Shown here piece after piece: positions 34,805 to 41,368 of a DNA stretch of 64,000 nt (its first letter is position 1; each line of letters begins with the position of its first letter). Made by a program: the position numbers and the translations under genes. The notes under the pieces are model-generated. The model did no database searches. It had not been told where the DNA came from and saw only the letters and a program-made list of their open reading frames with translations. The stretch spans positions 1 through 64,000 of the forward strand of contig JBFWVT010000010.1 of assembly GCA_050246595.1 (NCBI GenBank), given 5' to 3'. This DNA is from DATARH01 sp050246595 (GTDB lineage: Bacteria; Pseudomonadota; Alphaproteobacteria; ATCC43930; CGMCC-115725).

Positions 34805-35040
34805 CCGGATCGGCGAGGAGGCTGCTCCAGGCATCGCAAGCGGCGGCAACAATCGCTTCGTAACCGCCGAGAATCCGGTTCGACGTTTATTCCGGCGGAG
34901 AAATTGCCGGACATCCTCGACCGGGTTCGGCTCGGGGGACTTGGGCGGCAGCGGCAGCACGGGGAGGTTTTCCGGTACGCGCAGCTTGCCGGAAAACCGG
35001 TGCCCTGGGAGTCGCAGATCACCGCCCCAGGAGACCCCCT
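34749..35040 (-). pseudogene. IS630-family transposase remnant, frameshifted
   Basis: On the minus strand one frame gives SGKLRVPENLPVLPLPPKSP and EPNPVEDVRQFLRRNK, the region around the last catalytic acid of IS630 transposases (usually PYSPELNPVE). From about 34890 the homology continues in another frame as GGYEAIVAAACDAW followed by SSLLADPARITS, the normal C-terminal continuation. A frameshift therefore separates the two parts, and the 5' two thirds of the gene are missing. The end of the reading frame has been expanded into a 14-bp tandem repeat. The tail differs from the one at 1-111, so they need not be the same element. Confidence 0.75.
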
Positions 35041-35274
35041 TTTTCGCTCGTTCCCTCGGGCGATTGATATCAGGGCCTGTCGTCAAATTCAGCCCTGATC
35101 GTCGTTCCGTGGGCCTTCAGCCCACGGACTTGATCCATTTCCTCATTACGGCGTTGGCAATTCAAGCCGCGCGCCGTGGCAGCTTATGTCTGGCCGGCGA
35201 GAGACCCGGCGGCACACGGGACAGCATCACTGCCGAAGGCGGCAAGCGGCTGTCGGGGCGGTGCTGCGTTATCT

Positions 35275-35319
35275 TCGGCACACAGGCGAGCCCGGAGATC
35301 CAGGCTCGCCATGTGCCGA
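35275..35319 (-). terminator. Strong hairpin downstream of the small stress-type gene
   Basis: 35275-35292 (TCGGCACACAGGCGAGCC) pairs with 35303-35319 with a single bulge around a 10-nt loop. It begins 12 bp after the stop of the minus-strand gene 35331-35564. It lacks a T-run, so it could be an RNA 3'-end stabiliser or a terminator of unusual form. Confidence 0.4.
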
Positions 35320-35330
35320 TAATTGTGCCG

Positions 35331-35564
35331 TCAGCGCTTGACCGCGGGGTCCTCGCCATGCGAGTGGCGCTTGCCGATCGCCTCGGCGCGCTCCAGCTCC
35401 TGCTTGTCGGACTCTAGCGCCTTCTCGGCTTCCCGCGCCTTTTCATCGACCTTGCCGGATTCGACAAAACGCCGCTGCGCCTCATTGTATTCGCGCGCGG
35501 CGGTCTTGCTGCCCTCGCCCTCGTTGCGCGAGGTACTGTTCTGTTCGTGCTTCTTGTCCTGCAT
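35331..35564 (-). CDS. Small hydrophilic charged protein of unknown function
   Basis: Encodes 77 residues from the ATG at 35564, with AGGAGAGG 4 nt upstream. The protein is almost wholly hydrophilic, rich in Glu, Lys, Ala and Arg, with a predicted long helix (TAAREYNEAQRRFVESGKVD and EAEKALESDKQELERAEAIG). There is no signal peptide or membrane segment. Such small helical acidic/basic proteins are often stress-related, and a universal stress protein gene follows in the upstream direction, but I do not recognise a family and assign no function. Confidence 0.75.
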   Translation of the reverse strand: MQDKKHEQNSTSRNEGEGSKTAAREYNEAQRRFVESGKVDEKAREAEKALESDKQELERAEAIGKRHSHGEDPAVKR

Positions 35565-35661
35565 GCGACCTCTCCTGGTTGGTCAGGTGTTGCAGGACAA
35601 ACGGGGCGCAGCCGCTGGTCAGTTCCGCCGGCGCGAGCAATTTAACCCGTGTTGCATCCGC

Positions 35662-36516
35662 TCACCGGGCCATGATCACCGGCATCCGCGACTCCATGAT
35701 GATGTGGCGGGTGGCGCCGCCGAAAATCATCTGGCGGATGCGGCTTTGCGTGTACGCGCCCTTTAACATCAGATCGGCGCCCGCCGCCATCGCCTCTTTC
35801 AGGAACGATTCACCCATCGCCTTCTGCCGGCCGAAAGCGGTCCGCATGCTGACCTTGAACCCATGGGTTTCGAGATTGCGGGCCAGCTCCTCGCCGGTCG
35901 GACCCGGCTCGGGCATATGCTGCGGGCCGACCGCGACGATGACCACATGTTTCGCCAGGGTCAGAAACGGCATTGCCACCGCGACGGTCAGCGCGGTCTC
36001 GGTGCTGCCGTTCCAGGCGATCGCAACCGTCTCGCCGAGCGTCGGCGGCATCGCCTTGGGAACCATCATGACCGGACGGCCGCTCTCGAACAGCGCGTCC
36101 TCAAGCGTCGCCTCGGCGATCGAGGCGAGTTTTTCGGGCTGTTCAACGACGATCAGATCATAGACGCGGCCGGTCATCCCGACCACTGCGTTCTGCCGTC
36201 CGTCCTCTTCGCGCCAGGAGGCGCTCGGACTGTTGTCGCCCGGCGAGGGGCGGCCGATCGCGACGCCATGCCCTTCCATGAAATCGCGGAACAGCCGCCG
36301 CGCCTGGTCGCGGCGTTCCTGGCCCTCGCGTTCGAGCGTGCGATCGACCTCCGAGGAGATCGAAAATCCCATCTCGCCGCCAAACACGACGGCATACTCG
36401 GTTGTCAAACTGTGCAGGCCGACAATATGGCTATTAAAGCGGCGGGCCACCATCAATGCCGCTTCGAGCACCGGCCCCGCATTGCCGTCGCCAATGACGG
36501 CGAGAAGGTTTTTCAT
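35662..36516 (-). CDS. Universal stress protein (UspA family)
   Basis: Encodes 284 residues from the ATG at 36516, preceded by GGGGAGG at 4 nt; the upstream ATG adds six residues without a better site. The N-terminal strand MKNLLAVIGDGNAGPVLEAA and following HIVGLHSL are Usp-like, and a second Usp unit begins near VAIAWNGSTETALTVAVAMPF, with the C-terminal ATP-type loop reading GAYTQSRIRQMIFGGATRHI, which ends in the usual MPVIMAR strand. Tandem-Usp proteins act in the cytoplasm in stress survival. It may form a transcription unit with the small charged protein gene downstream (about 100 bp gap). Confidence 0.88.
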   Translation of the reverse strand: MKNLLAVIGDGNAGPVLEAALMVARRFNSHIVGLHSLTTEYAVVFGGEMGFSISSEVDRTLEREGQERRDQARRLFRDFMEGHGVAIGRPSPGDNSPSASWREEDGRQNAVVGMTGRVYDLIVVEQPEKLASIAEATLEDALFESGRPVMMVPKAMPPTLGETVAIAWNGSTETALTVAVAMPFLTLAKHVVIVAVGPQHMPEPGPTGEELARNLETHGFKVSMRTAFGRQKAMGESFLKEAMAAGADLMLKGAYTQSRIRQMIFGGATRHIIMESRMPVIMAR

Positions 36517-36689
36517 GATACCTCCCCTGCGCACTCATGGCCGCACGATCGCGGCGCACACCTTTCACGCGAGAGTATAACAGTTCACCGAAGGTTGCGA
36601 GGGCAATGCGGTACAATTCTCGACCCGCCGCCTCCCTCCGAATAGACTGCGAATAGGCTGGCGGGGACGGGCCCATGAAAGGTGTTCTG

Positions 36690-37715
36690 ATGACGCGGGA
36701 AACAAGAACATTGATTGCGGCCGCGATCCTTGCCGCGGCGGCGATTTTCGGCGCCGTCGGATCGCGCGGCGCCGCCGCCGAGACCGTCAATTTCGGCACG
36801 GATTGGAAGGCGCAGGCCGAGCATGGCGGGTTTTATCAGGCGATCGCGACCGGCATCTACCAGCGTTACGGTCTCGATGTTCGTCTGCGTCCCGGCGGGC
36901 CGCAGGTCAACCATTCGCAGCTTCTCGCGGCCGGCGCGCTCGATTTCAACATTGCGTCAAACGCGTTTGTGCCGCTCAATTACGTGCAGCAGAACATTCC
37001 GATGGTGGCGGTGGCGGCGATCTTTCAGAAAGACCCGTCCGTCCTGATCGCCCATCCCGGGCAAGGCTCGGACAGCCTCGCCGCGCTGAAAGGCAAGCCG
37101 ATCATGATCGGCTCCGACACGCGGGTGACGTCGTGGCAGTTTCTGAAGCAGAAATTCGGTTACAGCGACGATCAGATCCGCCCCTATGCGTTCAGCGTCG
37201 CGCCGTTTCTCGCCGATCGGCGTGCGATCCAGCAAGGGTATCTGACCAGCGAGCCGTTCACGATCGCCAAGGCGGGGATCAACCCGGTTGTCATGCTCTT
37301 GGCCGATGCCGGTTACGGCAGCTACGGCGCGCTGATCGCAACATCGCAAAAACGCGTCCGCGACAATCCGGACCTGGTGCAGCGCTTTGTCGATGCCAGC
37401 ATCGAGGGCTGGTACAGTTATTTGTACGGCGATCCCGGCCCGGCCAACGCGCTGATCAAACGCGACAACCCGGAGATGACCGACGAATTGCTGGCGAATG
37501 CCCGCGACAAGATCAAGGAATACGGCATCGTCGACAGCGGCGACGCGAAACAACACGGGATCGGTGCGATGACCGAGGAGCGCTGGCGCGAGTTTTTCGA
37601 GACGATGGTCGGGGCCGGCGTTTACCCGGCCGATCTCGATTTTCGCCGCGCCTTTACGCTGCAATTCGTCAACAAAAAGGTCGGCCTGGACAACAAGACC
37701 GAAACGCAGCGCTGA
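36690..37715 (+). CDS. ABC transporter substrate-binding protein, NMT1/ThiY/SsuA type
   Basis: Encodes 341 residues from the ATG at 36690, with AAAGG 8 nt upstream; an in-frame ATG at 36675 adds five residues. A Sec signal peptide (about residues 1-30, ending GAAA-ET) is clear. The mature protein reads VNFGTDWKAQAEHGGFYQAI and GIYQRYGLDVRL, the NMT1 fold used for pyrimidine, riboflavin, nitrate/sulfonate and aromatic substrates. WKAQAEHGGFYQA is especially like the pyrimidine-precursor/riboflavin group. No permease or ATPase gene is adjacent, so its transporter must be encoded elsewhere. Confidence 0.88.
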   Translation: MTRETRTLIAAAILAAAAIFGAVGSRGAAAETVNFGTDWKAQAEHGGFYQAIATGIYQRYGLDVRLRPGGPQVNHSQLLAAGALDFNIASNAFVPLNYVQQNIPMVAVAAIFQKDPSVLIAHPGQGSDSLAALKGKPIMIGSDTRVTSWQFLKQKFGYSDDQIRPYAFSVAPFLADRRAIQQGYLTSEPFTIAKAGINPVVMLLADAGYGSYGALIATSQKRVRDNPDLVQRFVDASIEGWYSYLYGDPGPANALIKRDNPEMTDELLANARDKIKEYGIVDSGDAKQHGIGAMTEERWREFFETMVGAGVYPADLDFRRAFTLQFVNKKVGLDNKTETQR

Positions 37716-37820
37716 TCGGGTGCGAGGCAAGGCGGCGACCGCGCCGCTGCCGGTGCAACTTCGGCGCCGACATTCGCGCCGCTGTATGCCGCCTGGTTGG
37801 GGAACGCCTCCGGCCCGCGC

Positions 37821-38201
37821 CTATTCGAACTTCATCGCCTGTTCGAGTTCCCGTGCCCGGTCGTCGGTCATCGCTCGCAGGCACTCCGCCGCCTGGATTT
37901 GCCGGATCGTCCCTTCCTGCGCTCCGTAAAATTCGCAATTGGCATCCCGATACTGGACCCACAGGCGTTGCGCGGCCAGAAGCGGTTGCCGCTGCGACGG
38001 GTCGATCCGCGCTTGCAGCGCCTTATAGGCGGCGTTCAAGCGCCGGTCCGCGGCTTTGGTTTTCGCCTGCACGCACGCGACAATGGCGAACGTGTCGGGC
38101 CTGTCGCCGCAAGGGCTGTAGGCCGGGCCGAACATCTCCGCCTCCGCCGGATGAGCCGCCAGCCCCGCCGCGAGCAGGACCGCGAGAAGCATCTGCTTCA
38201 C
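37821..38201 (-). CDS. LprI-like secreted protein (lysozyme inhibitor LprI family, DUF1311)
   Basis: Encodes 126 residues from a GTG at 38201, supported by GGAGG 6 nt upstream; ATG 38192 is internal. Residues 1-20 are a signal peptide (KQMLLAVLLAAGLAAHPAEA). The mature part has the DUF1311 pattern: ACVQAKTKAADRRLNAAYKAL, LLAAQRLWVQYRDANCEFYG, and a final CLRAMTDDRARELE, with four cysteines likely paired in the periplasm. LprI of Mycobacterium inhibits lysozyme; most proteobacterial members are uncharacterised. It lies downstream of the NIPSNAP gene on the same strand. Confidence 0.85.
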   Translation of the reverse strand: MKQMLLAVLLAAGLAAHPAEAEMFGPAYSPCGDRPDTFAIVACVQAKTKAADRRLNAAYKALQARIDPSQRQPLLAAQRLWVQYRDANCEFYGAQEGTIRQIQAAECLRAMTDDRARELEQAMKFE

Positions 38202-38316
38202 AACCGGCCTCCGCTTGCGGGAGACAAAACCGCGCGGAGCGTTTGTTGTCCGGCGACAGCGGCCGGGCGCCTCCGCACTATTTTCCGTTCGAGAAAATCG
38301 GGATGAATGACAGTGC

Positions 38317-38640
38317 CTACTGCATTGTCGAGCGCGCGGTCGGGACGATGCGGGTGATGACCATCTTGTCGCGGTCGAGCAGGTCCGGGATCTGCGGCCC
38401 GATTTTTGTCTTCCAGAACTCGGTGTCGTAAACCGCCTTGTAGAGCGCCTCGCGCTGCGCCTCGCTTTCGAAGCGGCGCAGCCAGACATAGACTGACTCG
38501 TCGCTCTCGCCGCGCAAGCTGCCGCAGATCACCATCCCCTTCGAGACCTGGAACGGGATGATCTCCTCCTCCATCAGCTTCAGCCATTGCTGCATCCTGC
38601 CCGGACGGACGTGGTACTGGCGCAGTTCGTAGAAAGCCAT
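38317..38640 (-). CDS. NIPSNAP family protein
   Basis: Encodes 107 residues, the size of single-domain bacterial NIPSNAP proteins, which adopt a dimeric ferredoxin-like alpha/beta barrel. The start MAFYELRQYHVRPGRMQQWL is the family hallmark, with FQVSKGMVICGSLRG and a C-terminal strand KMVITRIVPTA. Functions are mostly unknown; some members act as small monooxygenases or accessory proteins of degradation pathways. It sits 27 bp downstream of a Rieske ferredoxin-like gene on the same strand, probably in one operon. Confidence 0.9.
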   Translation of the reverse strand: MAFYELRQYHVRPGRMQQWLKLMEEEIIPFQVSKGMVICGSLRGESDESVYVWLRRFESEAQREALYKAVYDTEFWKTKIGPQIPDLLDRDKMVITRIVPTARSTMQ

Positions 38641-38667
38641 TTTCCCCTCCAGCGAAATTACCCCGAA

Positions 38668-38988
38668 TCAACCAAGCTTCACCTGAATCTCGTCGCCCGC
38701 TACCCGTACCGGGTAGGTCTTGACCGGATCGACGCAGGGCGGCGACGTCGCGGCGCCGGTCTTGACGTCGAAACGCCCGGCATGCAGCGGGCATTCGATC
38801 TCGTTGCGGTCGAGCCAGCCTTCGGACAGTCTGGCATAGGCATGCGTGCAGATGTCGTCCGTCGCGAAGAATTCGCCGTCGATGTTGTAGATCGCGATAT
38901 CGCGACCGCCGATCGCGACACCGATCACGTCGCCCTCGGCCACCTCGCTGCTTGCGGCGGCCCTGACCCAACCGGCCTCGTCGCTCAT
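38668..38988 (-). CDS. Rieske [2Fe-2S] ferredoxin-like protein
   Basis: Encodes 106 residues from the ATG at 38988, preceded by GGAGAG; 12 extra upstream codons are possible. The Rieske ligands are Cys47-x-His49 (DICTHAYARL) and Cys66-Pro-Leu-His69 (IECPLHAGRFD), binding one [2Fe-2S] cluster. Its length and lack of a membrane anchor match the soluble ferredoxin components of ring-hydroxylating dioxygenases or nitrite-reductase small subunits. No oxygenase alpha subunit or reductase gene is next to it, so the partner is unknown. It is divergent from the TetR gene, with about 150 bp between. Confidence 0.92.
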   Translation of the reverse strand: MSDEAGWVRAAASSEVAEGDVIGVAIGGRDIAIYNIDGEFFATDDICTHAYARLSEGWLDRNEIECPLHAGRFDVKTGAATSPPCVDPVKTYPVRVAGDEIQVKLG

Positions 38989-39137
38989 GCGCTCTCCGTC
39001 CCTCTGAATGCACCGCCGCGACACAGAGCAAATTCGCCCCGTGTTGTAAATCCCAGGGGTAAATCCCGGCCGCTTTATCGCGCCCGCTCGCTCACGCTTC
39101 TTCCGCCTGCCGCGCCCCTTATGTTAAAGCCCCTTAC

Positions 39138-39806
39138 ATGAGCTGGTCGAAGGACGGGGACCGCGCCCGTGACGATCGAGACGGGCGGCGCGGTTATCAC
39201 CACGGCAATCTGCGCGAGGCGCTGATCCGCGCCGCGCTCGACCTGATCGCGCAGAAGGGGCCGGCCGGGTTCACCTTCGCCGACGCGGCGCGCTGGGCCG
39301 GGGTCAGCGCAGCGGCGCCGTATCGGCACTTTCGCGACCGCGAGGCGCTGCTCGCCGATGTCTCCAGGCGCGGCTTCGAGCTGTTCGAGAGCGCGCTGAG
39401 CCGGGCCTGGGATGACGGAAAACCCGATCCGTACCGCGCTTTCGAGAATGTCGGTCGCGCCTATCTGCATTTTGCGCGCAGCGAGCCGGCCTATTACTCG
39501 GCGATGTTCGAGGCCGGCATCCCGCTCGACGCTGATCCCGGATTGCGCGAGGCGGCCGGACGCGCGTTCGAGGTGCTGCGCCGCGCTTCGGAAACCCTGT
39601 GCGCGCAGGCCCCGGTTGGACGGCGGCCGCCGGCGCTGATGATGAGCCTGCATGTCTGGGCACTGTCGCACGGCATTGCCTCGTTGTTCGGGCGCGGCGA
39701 CGCCGGAAGGCGACCTCTGCCGATGGAACCCGAGGAGCTGCTCGAAGCCGGTGTGCTGATCTATCTGCGCGGCCTCGGTCTCGTCGCCGAACCGCAGCGG
39801 CCCTGA
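39138..39806 (+). CDS. TetR/AcrR family transcriptional regulator
   Basis: Encodes 222 residues. The N-terminal HTH is clear: YHHGNLREALIRAALDLIAQ and FTFADAARWAGVSAAAPYRH with the recognition helix around VSAAAPYRHF. The HHGNLREAL opening and the C-terminal WHG-type ligand domain are typical of a large TetR subgroup. It would bind a palindromic operator as a dimer and release it on ligand binding. A perfect palindrome 51 bp downstream of this gene (39857-39871), ahead of the next gene, is the likely target. A half-site ATGTTA also occurs at 39121, so it may regulate itself. Confidence 0.92.
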   Translation: MSWSKDGDRARDDRDGRRGYHHGNLREALIRAALDLIAQKGPAGFTFADAARWAGVSAAAPYRHFRDREALLADVSRRGFELFESALSRAWDDGKPDPYRAFENVGRAYLHFARSEPAYYSAMFEAGIPLDADPGLREAAGRAFEVLRRASETLCAQAPVGRRPPALMMSLHVWALSHGIASLFGRGDAGRRPLPMEPEELLEAGVLIYLRGLGLVAEPQRP

Positions 39807-39828
39807 ATGCGAGGCTCCCGATTCACGC

Positions 39829-39856
39829 TTGACAAGTCGGGCTGCCTTTCTAAGTT
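39829..39856 (+). promoter_or_regulatory. Promoter of the DUF2852 gene
   Basis: A consensus TTGACA (39829-39834) is followed after 16 bp by TAAGTT (39851-39856). The -35 is perfect; the -10 is weaker. The operator palindrome begins at the next base, so a bound repressor would block initiation. Confidence 0.6.
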
Positions 39857-39874
39857 AATGTTAGTAACATTTAC
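39854..39874. promoter_or_regulatory. Palindromic operator, probable TetR binding site
   Basis: AATGTTA-G-TAACATT (39857-39871) is a perfect 15-bp palindrome; it extends to 10-1-10 with one mismatch over 39854-39874. It lies directly downstream of the -10 and 15 bp before the DUF2852 start. AT-rich symmetry in such GC-rich DNA is unlikely by chance. Confidence 0.75.
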
Positions 39875-39885
39875 ATGAGGACGCC

Positions 39886-40308
39886 ATGACCCCTGTTGCC
39901 TGGCTCGACGACATTGGCAAACCGGCCTGGATTGCCCTGGTGATCGTCAGCTTTTTTGTGTGGTGGCCTCTCGGCCTGGTGGTCCTGGGCTACATGATCG
40001 GGAGTGGACGGATGTTCGGATGCTGGACTTCGCGGCGCGGTGGGGAATGGCGGGCGCGCATGCGGGAGCAGGCCGCGGGATGGTGCGGGCCTCGCGCCGG
40101 ACGCGGGATGCGCAGCAGCGGCAATCGCGCGTTTGACGAATACCGCGACGAGACGCTGCGCCGTCTCGAAGAAGAGGAGCGCGAGTTCAAGGAGTTTCTC
40201 GACCGGTTGCGGCAGGCCAAGGACAAGGCCGAGTTCGATCAGTTCATGTCCGAGATGCGCGGCCGGCGGCCGGCCGAGGGCGGACCCGCGCCGCAGCCGC
40301 AGGGCTGA
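39886..40308 (+). CDS. DUF2852 family membrane protein
   Basis: Encodes 140 residues from the ATG at 39886, with GAGG 5 nt upstream. The N-terminus PVAWLDDIGKPAWIALVIVS and FVWWPLGLVVLGYMIGSGRM matches DUF2852: one membrane segment (about 14-38) with the Trp-rich start. The cytoplasmic part ends in a charged coiled coil (DEYRDETLRRLEEEEREFKE and FLDRLRQAKDKAEFDQFM). The family is nearly confined to alphaproteobacteria and has no known function. It is preceded by a strong promoter with an operator and by a TetR gene, suggesting induction by that regulator's ligand. Confidence 0.9.
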   Translation: MTPVAWLDDIGKPAWIALVIVSFFVWWPLGLVVLGYMIGSGRMFGCWTSRRGGEWRARMREQAAGWCGPRAGRGMRSSGNRAFDEYRDETLRRLEEEEREFKEFLDRLRQAKDKAEFDQFMSEMRGRRPAEGGPAPQPQG

Positions 40309-40317
40309 TGTTTGGAC

Positions 40318-40465
40318 CCTCTCCCGCATTGCGGGAGAGAGAGCCTGCTCCGGACTTGATCCGGGGGTGGCTTGCCCGCAAGGGCGAAGCCGGGTGAGGG
40401 AGCCGCCGCGGCCCGCCACCGCCCTCTCACCCCGTCCCTCTCCCCCAATTGGGGGAGAGGGTGTT
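40318..40465. repeat. Intergenic palindromes of the CCCTCTCCC family
   Basis: The region carries an imperfect CCCTCTCCCGC/GCGGGAGAGAG pair (about 40318-40342), a CCGGACTTGATCCGG core (about 40353-40367), and a perfect 26-nt palindrome at 40436-40461 (CCCTCTCCCCCAA and its complement). This is the CTCTCCC-type repeat found between genes in many proteobacteria. It contains no gene. Confidence 0.75.
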
Positions 40466-40468
40466 TTC
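40436..40468 (+). terminator. Likely terminator of the DUF2852 gene
   Basis: The perfect 13-bp-arm palindrome at 40436-40461 is followed on the plus strand by TGTTTTC. Stem strength plus a short T-run suit a Rho-independent terminator between convergent genes, although the stem belongs to a dispersed repeat. Confidence 0.5.
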
Positions 40469-40481
40469 TGCCTGTTGTTTG

Positions 40482-41291
40482 TCAGCCGCCCCGTCTGGCA
40501 AGGAAGTCGAGCGTCGCGCGGGCGGCCTGGTCGGCATGCGTCGCGGCGACGTGGTAGGAATTGCCGGGCAAGACGACCAGCTCGGAATCCGGGATCTGGG
40601 TTTGCCATGCGCGGGTCTCGTCAACACTTCCCAACCCGCTTTCCTCGGTTGTGACAACCAGGGTCGGGCAGGCGATCTTTGGCAGATCGGCGCGGATATC
40701 GGCGCAGGCGATCGTCGGCATAAAGCCGAGCTGCGTCGTCATCGCGGTGCGCCCCATGAATTTGCACCACCATTCGAAACCTTCCGGCGGAAACGCGCTG
40801 CCGAGCCGGCTGCCCATGTTCTGCCGCGCCCAGTATTCGACACCGTGCTTTTCGAACGTCTCGATCAGTTGCGGCACCGCGGCGGCGGCGCCCGGACGCA
40901 GCGGCGGCGGCGTGCCGACCACGGTCAGGGTCCTGACCCGCTCGGGCCGGCGGGCGGCAAAGGCGCGCGCGATCGTGCCGCCGATCTTGGCCCCGACCAG
41001 ATGGAAACGGTCGATGCCGAGATGGTCCATCAGAAGGGAAAAATCCTCGATCAGCTGGTCGAGCGTCCACGGATAGTCGCGGTTCATCGGGGTCGAGCGG
41101 CCGAACCCGCGCATATCCGGCCTGATGACGCGGTACTGCCGCGCCAGATGCGGGACCCAGGCGTACCAGGCCAGACCGCTCTCGGCATTGCCGTGCAGCA
41201 TCAGCACCGTATCGGGCCGGCGCCACGGATCGGTGAAGTCGTCGGTCTCGTAATGCATGTCGAGATCGGCGGCGGGGCGGAAAGTGGGCAT
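40482..41291 (-). CDS. Alpha/beta hydrolase-fold protein lacking the nucleophilic serine
   Basis: Encodes 269 residues from the ATG at 41291, with GGAG upstream. The fold is typical: oxyanion segment VLMLHGNAES, PDMRGFGRS, and C-terminal PGNSYHVAATHADQ with the candidate histidine. At the nucleophile elbow, normally GxSxG, the sequence is LVGAKIGG, so Lys102 (codon AAG on the minus strand) occupies the serine position. A normal esterase or lyase mechanism is therefore unlikely; such variants occur among cofactor-free or non-hydrolytic members. The gene adjoins a sulfurtransferase gene on the same strand, with a 12-bp-stem palindrome between. Confidence 0.85.
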   Translation of the reverse strand: MPTFRPAADLDMHYETDDFTDPWRRPDTVLMLHGNAESGLAWYAWVPHLARQYRVIRPDMRGFGRSTPMNRDYPWTLDQLIEDFSLLMDHLGIDRFHLVGAKIGGTIARAFAARRPERVRTLTVVGTPPPLRPGAAAAVPQLIETFEKHGVEYWARQNMGSRLGSAFPPEGFEWWCKFMGRTAMTTQLGFMPTIACADIRADLPKIACPTLVVTTEESGLGSVDETRAWQTQIPDSELVVLPGNSYHVAATHADQAARATLDFLARRGG

Positions 41292-41332
41292 GGCGTGTCT
41301 CCCCGAATGTGGTCCGCTGCGAAACGTTAATT

Positions 41333-41360
41333 CGCAGTCCCGGCTTCCGCCGGGACTGCG
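41333..41360. repeat. Perfect palindrome, CGCAGTCCCGGC family
   Basis: CGCAGTCCCGGC (41333-41344), loop TTCC, then the exact complement (41349-41360). Related TCCCGGC-4nt-GCCGGGA palindromes lie near 21457, 44569-44588 and 53109-53128. Located between the sulfurtransferase and the hydrolase genes. Confidence 0.8.
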
Positions 41361-41368
41361 GTCTCGTC

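Larger units (their letters stand above)
34575..35330. other. Intergenic region made of a decayed insertion sequence and repeats
   Basis: About 755 bp without an intact gene. It contains an IS630 transposase remnant (34749-35040), a 14-bp tandem repeat inside its tail (34749-34804), a fragment of the ACGGACTTGATCC palindromic repeat family (about 35104-35136), and a long hairpin at 35275-35319. 34607-34740 holds only a short CCCGG palindrome near 34698. Confidence 0.7.

Noticed and set aside
34606..35086. Minus-strand frames of 122-138 codons taken as an intact gene
   Set aside because: The recognisable transposase segments switch frame within the region, so no single frame is a real protein.
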